Source: CAMCXE01 sp041179125
GTDB lineage: Bacteria > Pseudomonadota > Gammaproteobacteria > Pseudomonadales > Cellvibrionaceae
Assembly: GCA_041179125.1 (NCBI GenBank)
Contig: JBEGTZ010000319.1
Location: 1-36,370, forward strand
DNA: 36,370 nt
Direction: 5' to 3'
Numbering within the stretch: position 1 is the stretch's first letter; every line of letters starts with the position of its first letter. Of the stretch, positions 1 to 6,605 are shown piece after piece. Made by a program: the position numbers and the translations under genes. The notes beneath the pieces are model-generated. The model saw nothing but the letters and a program-made list of their open reading frames with translations. It was not told the origin of the DNA and did not search any database.

Positions 1-297
1 GGCCCAGCTGAGTCGGTCGGCCCAGGCTTGGGGCAGCGGTAAAAAACGGCCCAGCATCCCCAGTGGCATCAGCAGGGCAGACAGCGCCAGCAGCACGCCG
101 CCCAGCACAGCCCAGGCGGTGCTGATGGGCAGTGCTGGTAATAAACGCCAGCCGATGTAGGTGTGTAGGCCGATTAAAATCGGCAGCACGGTGAAGGTAA
201 AGCGGTACAGCTGGCGGGTTAAATGTGCGGGTATGGCAGCCGCCGGTTGCGGCGGCGCGGCTAGGGTTTCGCTAGTTTCCATGCTGGGAGTTTTCAT
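1..297 (-). CDS. N-terminal part of a polytopic membrane protein, possibly a membrane metallophosphoesterase (partial)
   Basis: The reading frame runs off the left edge, so only about 99 N-terminal residues are present. They show a short Ala/Pro-rich head and two hydrophobic segments (around VLPILIGLHTYIGW and AVLGGVLLALSALLMPLGML), followed by RFLPLPQAWADRL. A membrane head of this kind is known in YaeI/YkuE-type membrane metallophosphoesterases, but no catalytic motif lies inside the window, so this is a family guess. Two in-frame ATGs are possible (297 or 282), neither with a strong Shine-Dalgarno. Either start overlaps the end of the preceding small membrane-protein gene, which suggests co-translation as the third gene of the sigma-factor operon. 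Confidence 0.5.
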   Translation of the reverse strand, partial: MKTPSMETSETLAAPPQPAAAIPAHLTRQLYRFTFTVLPILIGLHTYIGWRLLPALPISTAWAVLGGVLLALSALLMPLGMLGRFLPLPQAWADRLSWA

Positions 298-664
298 GCT
301 GAACGTCTGTGCTGTGGGTTGTTTCGGTATGGGTATTGGCTTTGTCCGTGCAGCACCAGTGGCTCCAACGGCTTTTAAATTGGGCTTTGAGCCGCTCCCG
401 CTCTTCTGGTGTTAGATGCTCGCCGTGTGAATGCCGCCGCCAGCACCCCCGGCCTGGACAGCCCCCAAACAGGATTTTGCTCAACACCAAAATGCCCAGC
501 GCCTGCCAATAATCAATGGCTTGAACGCCGGTAAACAAATTTGGCAGCAGCCAATTCCACAGCAGAAGCAGAACCCAGCCCAACGCGGCAATGCCTGCCA
601 GAGCCAGCAGTAGGATTTTAAGGCAGTGTGTTGTGCCGTTCGAACAATGCGTTTTACAGTTCAT
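272..664 (-). CDS. Small Cys/His-rich membrane protein encoded with an ECF sigma factor
   Basis: The product has 130 aa: a short N-terminus with three Cys and two His, two hydrophobic helices (about residues 17-40 and 50-65), then a basic/acidic cytoplasmic-type tail containing HLTPEERERLKAQFKSRW and a His/Thr-rich end. Small two-helix proteins with a TPEER-type tail are often encoded next to ECF sigma genes, but I know of no proven function. The start at 664 has a good GAGGAA Shine-Dalgarno lying inside the last codons of the sigma gene, and the genes overlap by 11 nt, so translation is probably coupled. It could modulate the sigma factor (an anti-sigma-like or sensor role). That is inference from position only; no zinc anti-sigma HxxxCxxC motif is evident. 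Confidence 0.6.
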   Translation of the reverse strand: MNCKTHCSNGTTHCLKILLLALAGIAALGWVLLLLWNWLLPNLFTGVQAIDYWQALGILVLSKILFGGCPGRGCWRRHSHGEHLTPEERERLKAQFKSRWSHWCCTDKANTHTETTHSTDVQHENSQHGN

Positions 665-1271
665 GCGGGTGTTCCTCTTTCAAAAAATCGTCATAAAACG
701 GCTGCAAACGCGCGCGCAAGTGCAGCACCGCGAGCCGTTTCCAGCCCAATAGGCTGTTGATATTGCGGCCGGTTTGCGCGGCCATGTCTTTAAAACTCAA
801 ACCCTCTAACTCGTGGGCGATAAACACCTCCCGCTGCACAGCGGGCAATTCATCCAGCGTCAGGATAATGGCCTCCAGCAACAGGGTGCGGGCATGGGCC
901 GCCTCCGGCCCGCCGTTGGGGGCGGGCAGTGCGTGCTCCAACCAATATTCCTCTTCGTCATCCTGCGTGTTGGCCTGGGGTAGCGGCTCTTCGCGTTTTT
1001 TACGGAAGCGGTCGATGATGCGGTTGCGCGCCACGCGGAACAGCCAGGCGCCCACCTGCTCAATGGCATTTGGCAGGCGATAAGCCTCAACCAGCTCAAA
1101 AAACACATCCTGCAGAATGTCTTCAGCTTCATCTGGATCCGCCACGCGCCTGCGAATAAAACGCCCCAGGCGGCCATATTCACGGCGGATGGTGTCGGTA
1201 ATTAGGTCTGGCTTAACCATCAATGCTGCCTGGTGGTTGTAGGCCGTGGGATGTGTGTGCGATGAGTTCAT
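654..1271 (-). CDS. ECF-type RNA polymerase sigma factor
   Basis: This is a 205-aa sigma-70 family protein with only regions 2 and 4, the ECF layout. Region 2 shows DEAEDILQDVFFEL, then GAWLFRVARNRIIDRFRKK (core binding and -10 recognition). Region 4 has LDELPAVQREVFIAHELEG followed by a helix-turn-helix, LSFKDMAAQTGRNINSLLGW. The conserved core begins near residue 20, so either the ATG at 1271 or the one at 1220 (MVKPD, preceded by an AGG) may be the true start. It is the first gene of a leftward set with the small Cys/His-rich membrane protein and the partial membrane protein at the left edge. The region 4 helix has GRNINSLLGWKR, as in ECFs paired with small membrane proteins rather than classical RseA. 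The target regulon cannot be read from this window. Confidence 0.9.
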   Translation of the reverse strand: MNSSHTHPTAYNHQAALMVKPDLITDTIRREYGRLGRFIRRRVADPDEAEDILQDVFFELVEAYRLPNAIEQVGAWLFRVARNRIIDRFRKKREEPLPQANTQDDEEEYWLEHALPAPNGGPEAAHARTLLLEAIILTLDELPAVQREVFIAHELEGLSFKDMAAQTGRNINSLLGWKRLAVLHLRARLQPFYDDFLKEEHPHEL

Positions 1272-1459
1272 ACCTATGAAGACGAATCAATCGCCGGAAT
1301 ATTGTGGGCGCGCAGTAAAAAACTTCGCGGGAGTTTAACTGGGGTTTTTAGGATTATGGCCAGCCCAGGCGAAGGTGGCTAGTGGCAGCTACACTGGTAA
1401 ATGGCCGGGGTTAAAATGGGTTTTGTGTTATTGCGGCTTTTAGGTTTATAGGTAAACGC

Positions 1460-2818
1460 TTGCGCATTGTGCGCAGAGAAAAGGTCATGCAGTTAAAGCA
1501 CCCGCAGCCGTTGTTTCGCCGGTTTAAAATGGAATGGATATTAGGCCTCGCCGCCGTGGCCTCGCTGCTGCTTATTTTGGCGCCCCAATATTTGCTGACG
1601 CGCAGCCACGTCATTAATCCCAGTGCGCATTCGTCCCTACTTTATGATGATACCTATGCCGGTGGCGATAGCGCAGCGCGCTGGATTGATGAAAAAAATA
1701 AACATTGGCGTTGCACGCTTGGGCAGGCTTATAAAAACCCTTATTGCGGAATGCGTTTAATACTGACAAACGAAAAGAACGAGGGCATAGACCTCAGCAA
1801 AGCCACCGCAATGACGCTCTGGATTGATTATCAAGGCACAGGCAATAACGTGCGTATTTACTTGCGCAACCGCGATACAAAACACTTTAACCCCGCCGAT
1901 GACCTCAGCTTAAAGTACAACATGGTAGAAGTCTCTGTGGCGGATTTACAGGCGGGGCTTACCCTGCAAATGACGGATTTTCATGTGGCCGATTGGTGGA
2001 TCGCCTCAAAAAATATTCCGCTTAAAAGCGCCAAAGCAGAATTTAATGAAGTAGCCGACTTGGAAATTCAAACGGGTTCCATGACGGTATTGGGTGAGCA
2101 AATAATACGTATTCGCAAGGTTGAATGGATAACTCCTGCCATTTCAGAATTGCAACTGTATCGCGGGGTGACAATTTTTTGGACGCTATTGGTTTTTGCC
2201 TACTTAACCTGGCGTATTATTTCCATGAAAATAGCTTTGGCGAATCAGCAGAACTATCAAAAAGAATTAATTGCCATTAATAAATTACTAAGCACCCAAA
2301 GCCGCCATTTTGAAGACATGGCCAAAACCGACGCGTTAACTGGCTTGAGCAACCGCGTAGCGATGCGCGAGGTGTTATATGATGGCTTGAGCAAATGGAA
2401 AGAGCAAAAAATAGCATTTTCTATGATTCTGATCGACTTGGATCATTTCAAGCAAATAAACGATACCTATGGCCATGCTATGGGTGATGAAATTCTTAAA
2501 GCTATTGCTGATTTACTAAAATCCAGCATTCGCAAAACCGATTTTTTAGCCCGCTGGGGTGGCGAGGAATTTGTGCTTTTGTGCGGCCAAACTAATTTAG
2601 CTGAAGCAATTTTAGCTGCGGAATCGCTGCGTAAAAAATTGTGCGCCACTGCGATAGTGAAGGATTTAATTGTGACGGCGAGCTTTGGTGTGGCGAGCTT
2701 GGACGGATCAGATTTGGATCAGTTGTTTAAATCCGCCGACAAAGCACTTTACCAGGCTAAAAATAATGGCAGAAATTGCGTGCGCAGCGAGATGACGGCG
2801 GTTGAGGCGGCGGCTTAA
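1460..2818 (+). CDS. Membrane-anchored diguanylate cyclase (GGDEF domain)
   Basis: The protein probably makes cyclic di-GMP from two GTP. A first transmembrane helix (about residues 25-47) and a second (about 236-256) bracket a periplasmic domain of roughly 190 residues. That domain has a beta-rich look (YDDTYAGGDSAARW, MTLWIDYQGTGNNVRIYLRN) resembling carbohydrate-binding-like folds; this is a resemblance only. After a short coiled linker comes the GGDEF domain: TDALTGLSNR, LIDLDHFKQINDTYGH, active-site GGEEF at 367-371, and an RKTD I-site at 358-361 exactly five residues upstream, so product inhibition is expected. No EAL domain is present. A TTG start at 1460 has a TAGG Shine-Dalgarno at good spacing. 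The ATG at 1487 is the alternative. It is transcribed divergently from the sigma gene. Confidence 0.92.
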   Translation: MRIVRREKVMQLKHPQPLFRRFKMEWILGLAAVASLLLILAPQYLLTRSHVINPSAHSSLLYDDTYAGGDSAARWIDEKNKHWRCTLGQAYKNPYCGMRLILTNEKNEGIDLSKATAMTLWIDYQGTGNNVRIYLRNRDTKHFNPADDLSLKYNMVEVSVADLQAGLTLQMTDFHVADWWIASKNIPLKSAKAEFNEVADLEIQTGSMTVLGEQIIRIRKVEWITPAISELQLYRGVTIFWTLLVFAYLTWRIISMKIALANQQNYQKELIAINKLLSTQSRHFEDMAKTDALTGLSNRVAMREVLYDGLSKWKEQKIAFSMILIDLDHFKQINDTYGHAMGDEILKAIADLLKSSIRKTDFLARWGGEEFVLLCGQTNLAEAILAAESLRKKLCATAIVKDLIVTASFGVASLDGSDLDQLFKSADKALYQAKNNGRNCVRSEMTAVEAAA

Positions 2819-2851
2819 ATTAATACGTTTTATTTAAGGGCACCGCAAACA

Positions 2852-3733
2852 TCAAGGCTCCACCGGGTCCGCCGGGTGGATTTTGGGATCTTGGTAGGTG
2901 GTGTCAATAATTAAACCGCGTTTAGTTAATTCAGCTTCTTTTGCGTAACGCTCTTTTTTAGATTTTTTGATCGTGTCCACCCAAAGATCCTGCCAATGTT
3001 CACGCTCTTCGCCATCAAACATACTTCGACCATATTGATTTTTGGTTTCAAATTTAAAAACCAACAAATAAGCACCTGGCTTTTCAGTATCCAGGTGGTC
3101 ATTATCGCGATGAAAGCGAATTTCCAAAAAAACGCCATCCGCATACAGATTCCAAAATCCCACGTCAATTTGCATCCACTGTTTTAGTGTGGGGGTAAAG
3201 TCCACAGGCAGTGGGTAAAAGTTATGCGCCCGGTAATAGTTAAATGCCTGCTCCCCATGTAGCCTAGGATCGGAATGGCCAATATGTCGCTTCCACCCCA
3301 AGCCATTTAAATGCTGCACAATTTTGATGAATTCTATCCGAGCAGAATCGTGCGAAATGGTTTTTTTTGCAGAAATAGTGGCATTGAAAAAAAATGACTC
3401 AATACCCTCGTTTAGGTGGCGAAGATTTTCCGTACCCATAACGGTCAAAGCATATGGAATTTTGAAGCTATAAGCACCATGCTCAAAAAACACCTCGCCG
3501 GGCCGGTTGGAATCCCAGTGATGCTGATAAAAATTCAATCCAGCAGGCTGTTTATCAACATTGCTTTTAACGGATAGGTTATTGCGTGTTAAAAAATCAG
3601 TACCGCTTTCGCCCATTTTGGCTGATATGTTTGGTTTATACATGACTGGCTCCGTTTGTTCTGAATGACAGGCAGTAAGGATCAACGCCCAACAAAAAAT
3701 AATTATGTACATTTTAATAAACCAAGAGTGCAT
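2852..3733 (-). CDS. Lipoprotein of unknown function at the end of a T6SS-like cargo cassette
   Basis: The product has 293 aa with a lipoprotein signal: hydrophobic residues 9-20 and a lipobox LTAC with Cys22 as the lipidation site. The rest is soluble, mixed alpha/beta and rich in aromatic residues, with no motif I recognise. The gene overlaps the end of the preceding gene by 20 nt if the ATG at 3733 is used. An ATG at 3712 (MYIIIF) would remove the overlap but also the positively charged n-region. Its position at the end of a cassette that starts with a PAAR-like gene suggests an immunity or accessory lipoprotein, because immunity proteins for periplasm-acting T6SS effectors are often lipoproteins. 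That role is inference. Confidence 0.65.
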   Translation of the reverse strand: MHSWFIKMYIIIFCWALILTACHSEQTEPVMYKPNISAKMGESGTDFLTRNNLSVKSNVDKQPAGLNFYQHHWDSNRPGEVFFEHGAYSFKIPYALTVMGTENLRHLNEGIESFFFNATISAKKTISHDSARIEFIKIVQHLNGLGWKRHIGHSDPRLHGEQAFNYYRAHNFYPLPVDFTPTLKQWMQIDVGFWNLYADGVFLEIRFHRDNDHLDTEKPGAYLLVFKFETKNQYGRSMFDGEEREHWQDLWVDTIKKSKKERYAKEAELTKRGLIIDTTYQDPKIHPADPVEP

Positions 3734-4547
3734 CGGGTGAATTCACCCAACTGCTAATAGTGGTTAACTCGGCATGCATATAGGTGGATTTTTCATCCAT
3801 CAACCTGTGAAACTTGTTGGCCGCAGATGTAATCCACTGCATACGACTGGTAAAATCTTCTACTATTAAATCTTCTGGTGCCACAGATTTGAGCGATTCA
3901 TCCCCAGCAGAACACGCGTGAGAAAAAACCAACTCATAGGTAGGCATTGCCCAATGAACCCACCATTTTCGTTCAAACCTGGTCCATTTGTTAAAATCTG
4001 CGTCTTTATAAATGAGTTCCTGCAATATGGATTTTTGTTCGTGGTCTGCGATTGCAAGTAAATGCTCTAATTGCATGTTGCGTCGAATTTTTTTATCCGT
4101 TGTCGATTCAATTTGCACAACAAAATTAAACCCTTTCTCTAACGATTTGGACGGCGCAAAATTCTTAATTTTACTAATCGACTTTCCCGCCCAAGGCAGT
4201 GCTTTAACGCGGCTTTTAACCGGCTCAATTAGTTTGTCGCAGTCCCGTTTATTTAAGCAGGCCATGCCGTTAAAAAAATTATTCGGATAGTGGCTGTAAA
4301 ACCAATGTGCAGGTGCAATATCGCTGAATAACCATAAATTGCCCTGCCCTAAGCCATTGGCCACATTGTGCCCATCAACCGTTTCAAGCGTGAGTTTACC
4401 CAATGCATAGGAGGCATTTAATTGCAGGGTATCCAATAAACACGCCACCGTTTTACTCGCAAACGCCCCCAGCGCCATCCAATAATAACGGCCTAATTTT
4501 GCTTTATCGCCACCCTCTTCGGTTTCAAGGTGCATAGGTGGCGGCAA
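3714..4547 (-). CDS. Probable T6SS-associated protein, C-terminal part of a gene split by a frameshift
   Basis: The open frame gives 277 aa but has no convincing ribosome site at its first codon, a TTG in a Pro-rich context. Its meaningful sequence begins at LETEEGGDKAK and continues GRYYWMALGAFASKTVACLL. The upstream 67-aa ORF ends in the adjacent frame with YAARARRIAATYAP and overlaps this one by 23 nt. Joining the two by a +1 shift at the upstream stop gives a continuous helical protein of about 335 aa, so I read them as one gene. Aromatic-rich segments such as GNLWLFSDIAPAHWFYSHYP are visible; no catalytic motif is recognised. It lies between a PAAR-like gene and a lipoprotein gene and could be a secreted effector or effector chaperone. 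Function is unknown. Confidence 0.55.
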   Translation of the reverse strand: MPPPMHLETEEGGDKAKLGRYYWMALGAFASKTVACLLDTLQLNASYALGKLTLETVDGHNVANGLGQGNLWLFSDIAPAHWFYSHYPNNFFNGMACLNKRDCDKLIEPVKSRVKALPWAGKSISKIKNFAPSKSLEKGFNFVVQIESTTDKKIRRNMQLEHLLAIADHEQKSILQELIYKDADFNKWTRFERKWWVHWAMPTYELVFSHACSAGDESLKSVAPEDLIVEDFTSRMQWITSAANKFHRLMDEKSTYMHAELTTISSWVNSPDALLVY

Positions 4548-4728
4548 TGCGGCGGGCGCGGGCGGCGTATAGGCCGATTAATTTGTAATGGTTTTCATCT
4601 ATTTTGTCGGACAGGCGCACATACGAAAATTGTTGCGCAAACGACCACAATTCGTTGCAGGTAATGGTGACTTGCTGGGTTTTACCCGGTGTGTCGTTGG
4701 TGCCATTTTTAGGGATTGGGTCGGCCAT
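4525..4728 (-). CDS. N-terminal part of the same split gene (67-aa ORF)
   Basis: A strong AAGGAG Shine-Dalgarno precedes the ATG at 4728, and the upstream PAAR-like fragment stops only 9 nt before it, so this is a genuine translation start. The 67 residues begin with a polar linker (MADPIPKNGTNDTPGK), then a strand TQQVTITCNELW and a helix ending YAARARRIAATYAP. Translation stops at CCT-TGA, while the +1 frame continues as ETEEGGDKAK. CCT-TGA resembles +1 slippage sites, such as CTT-TGA in prfB, so either a programmed frameshift or an inactivating indel is possible. No upstream stimulatory Shine-Dalgarno of the prfB kind is obvious, which favours simple gene decay or a sequencing error. Confidence 0.5.
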   Translation of the reverse strand: MADPIPKNGTNDTPGKTQQVTITCNELWSFAQQFSYVRLSDKIDENHYKLIGLYAARARRIAATYAP

Positions 4729-4737
4729 AGGAACTCC

Positions 4738-5178
4738 TTATTCGTGTTTGGACCAGGCGATGAAGCAGTCGATACTTTCGTCTTTTTTAGTGGAGGCCAA
4801 TGCGGTTTTGCCGAAGCCGTTGGATTTGTTATCCGCCAGGTGCCAACCGTCTTTTTGCCCTGCGGGCAGGGTTTTATAGGGTATGCCTTTTACCGGTTGG
4901 CCTAATTCATCAACAAATTCAAAACGCAGGGTGTAAATATCCTCAAATTGCGCATCTTGTGTGGCGGCCATTGCGGCAGGTGACATGGAGCCAAAATTAA
5001 GGCCGATCGTGTTGCGGTTGTTCATGGTGGTCATATCCATGTGGCGTACCACGCCTTTTCCATCGGCTTTTACATCGAACGAGTAGGTGACAAAGTGGGT
5101 TTTACTGCTGGTGGTGCTGGACAAAAGCCCCTTGGCAACTCCGGCTTCGTCGCCGGAGCACATACTGTGGGTGGAGCT
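4738..5178 (-). pseudogene. PAAR-like (DUF4150) T6SS spike/adaptor protein, 5'-truncated
   Basis: The fragment carries the C-terminal half of the DUF4150/Tox-PAAR-like domain: the family's GDEAG motif near its start, then THFVTYSFDVKADGKGVVRH and a D-x-T-x-x-N ending (MDMTTMNNRN). A C-terminal extension of about 80 aa follows, with a beta-rich YTLRFEFVDELGQPVKGIPY stretch of the type fused to T6SS tip proteins. The N-terminal half of the domain (the FPDVCKTP-type segment in the family) is missing. The homologous frame can be followed to about 5178 and is cut there by a TTCAACTGAGG-type repeat with an in-frame stop. Translation could still begin at the ATG at 5163. DUF4150 proteins sharpen the VgrG spike and carry effectors; this copy is probably non-functional. 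Confidence 0.7.
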
Positions 5179-5180
5179 TT

Positions 5181-5202
5181 CAACCTAAAAACCTCAGTTG
5201 AA
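5181..5202 (-). repeat. Dispersed TCAACTGAGG-type terminal motif at a gene break
   Basis: On the minus strand this reads TTCAACTGAGGTTTTTAGG followed by TTG. The same sequence occurs at 9152-9171, 16111-16150 and 36231-36250, with weaker relatives at 1337-1355 and 25896-25913. Here it abuts the truncated DUF4150 gene exactly where homology to the family stops. Confidence 0.75.
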
Positions 5203-5286
5203 CCCTACTGCGAACGCCTAATATTTGAAAACAAAGCGATTTTTGCCAAAATTTGGCTCACCGTAGTGGTATTGGTGTCCGGTCGA

Positions 5287-5637
5287 TCACAAATACCGCA
5301 CCATAATCGGTTTTAGTTTTAGACGATACAATTCCAGCGTATTCGTTTGTGCGTAACAATCCTTTAAAAATCGCCAGACTTGGCGGCTGATTTTTGAAGG
5401 GATAGCATAAAATGCGCGATATGCATCGAAAAACATACCCGTTGTCGGCGGTTCATCCTCATCGGGTGCCGCCACCTTTGACGCCTTCAAAGGCTTTGAC
5501 TGGCGCATCGCCTTGGCCTCTAAATAGGCCTCCTGCTTTTTCTCATATCGCATATCCTGGGTAGCATCTTCCTTGTTGAGATTCATTGCTACGCGCTGCT
5601 TATTTAAAAATAGGCGGGTATCTCGTATTCGCCGCAC
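5287..5637 (-). CDS. Hypothetical protein
   Basis: This ORF of up to 116 aa is highly charged, with a Lys/Glu/Gln-rich N-terminal half (DMRYEKKQEAYLEAKAM) and a C-terminal half rich in aromatics (FFDAYRAFYAIPSKISRQVW). I do not recognise a family. The GTG at 5637 has an in-frame stop just upstream; the ATG at 5586 (MNLNKED) is an alternative start. Neither has a clear ribosome site. It lies upstream of the truncated PAAR-like gene, separated by about 100 bp of non-coding and repeat sequence. It may be the remnant of a further gene of that cassette, or a chance ORF. Confidence 0.4.
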   Translation of the reverse strand: MRRIRDTRLFLNKQRVAMNLNKEDATQDMRYEKKQEAYLEAKAMRQSKPLKASKVAAPDEDEPPTTGMFFDAYRAFYAIPSKISRQVWRFLKDCYAQTNTLELYRLKLKPIMVRYL

Positions 5638-5674
5638 TTCGCACCCTTAAGCTTCCATTGAGTGTGCCCGCATT

Positions 5675-6280
5675 TTAACCCCCAGCCCCATTCCTAACCT
5701 TCTCCAAAGCCCGCGCCTCCACCGAGCCACTCTGGCTAAACCGCAACCCTTGGTTGGCAAATTGCGCCGCTTGGGTGGGTTGGTTGAGGGCTAGATAACT
5801 TTGTGCCATCACCAGGTAGAGGGCGGCGGCGCGGCGGTCGATGCGTAGGCCGCGCTCGGCGGTGCTGATGGCGGTTTGGTATTGACCGGCTTTGTATGCG
5901 TTTTGCGCTTGGGTGACTAGGCTGCCCAAGGCGCCGCTAACGGCGCGGTTGGTGGCGGGGGCGGCGCTGGCGGGGCGGGGGCGGTTGTAAGTAGTGGGCG
6001 CGCTGCGCGCTGCGCTGTTTTCACTTTCGCTTTCCCTGTCACTGTCGTTTTCGCTGTTATACGGCGCGGCGCTGGGTTCTTCGTCGCGGCGGGTGTCGTT
6101 GCGGTCAGCCGTGTCGCGGGTAACGCCGCTGCTGGTAATGACGCGGCCTGATACCGGGGCCTGGGTGGTTGACGTGGGTGTGTCTGGGTAGCGTTCGTGG
6201 CTTTGGCGCGGGCCGCTGTAGCTGGTGCAGCCGTTAAGTAGAAGAGAGAGCAGAGTGCCGCAGGCTAAGGGGAGTTTCAC
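5675..6280 (-). CDS. lpoP: TPR lipoprotein, probable LpoP-type activator of PBP1b
   Basis: The product has 201 aa with a lipoprotein signal peptide and lipobox LLNGC (Cys18). A long low-complexity Ser/Thr/Asp/Arg/Ala/Pro linker (about residues 20-110) would span the periplasm. A C-terminal TPR region follows, with AQNAYKAGQYQTAISTAERGL and AALYLVMAQSYLALNQPTQA repeats. In Pseudomonas aeruginosa the outer-membrane lipoprotein LpoP has this layout, is encoded beside ponB (PBP1b) and activates it. Here the gene lies immediately downstream of the PBP1b gene on the same strand, separated by 325 bp holding repeat hairpins. The architecture and neighbour support the LpoP call. The symbol is assigned by analogy, since TPR lipoproteins diverge strongly. 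Confidence 0.7.
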   Translation of the reverse strand: MKLPLACGTLLSLLLNGCTSYSGPRQSHERYPDTPTSTTQAPVSGRVITSSGVTRDTADRNDTRRDEEPSAAPYNSENDSDRESESENSAARSAPTTYNRPRPASAAPATNRAVSGALGSLVTQAQNAYKAGQYQTAISTAERGLRIDRRAAALYLVMAQSYLALNQPTQAAQFANQGLRFSQSGSVEARALEKVRNGAGG

Positions 6281-6605
6281 GCAAGCTCCTTAAGCTTAAT
6301 GAGTGAGGGCGGCCATCTTGCCTTTGGCTGTGGGGCTTGTCTAGGAACGGGGTCATTCGGGCGATAAAACCCGGTCGCATAGGTGAAGCTCGATTTTTGG
6401 TGAGATACAAGGCCGGGGTGCTAACCCGCCCGATGTTATGAGCTGATGTTACGCATGAACCTCAGGGCGGACTTTGGTCCGCCATCGGGCGTAAGGCTTG
6501 CTTGCAGAGGTCGGGCTAGCGCCCGATGTTGGACTAAAGTCCAACCTACATTTCGCCCGGCTCCGCCCAACATCAGCTAATGATATTACCGACCCGCCCA
6601 GGCCA
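6281..6605. other. Intergenic region with REP-like hairpins between PBP1b and the TPR lipoprotein gene
   Basis: No convincing gene is present in these 325 bases; short frames here are GC-rich shadows. The stretch holds an inverted pair of hairpins (6464-6548, listed separately) and imperfect repeats of GCTGATGTT/AACATCAGC around 6442 and 6570. Such an element between two genes that should work together may stabilise or trim the mRNA; this is inference. Confidence 0.5.
6464..6548. repeat. REPIN-like inverted doublet of hairpins
   Basis: The first hairpin is GGCGGACTTTGGTCCGCC at 6466-6483, followed by ATCGGGCG. The second, at 6528-6545, is GTTGGACTAAAGTCCAAC, preceded on the plus strand by CGCCCGAT. 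On the minus strand the second therefore also reads hairpin then ATCGGGCG. Two copies of one hairpin unit thus lie in opposite orientation, the typical REPIN arrangement. A relative with different arms but the same AGGTTGG/CCAACATC flanks is at 11691-11716. Confidence 0.65.
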
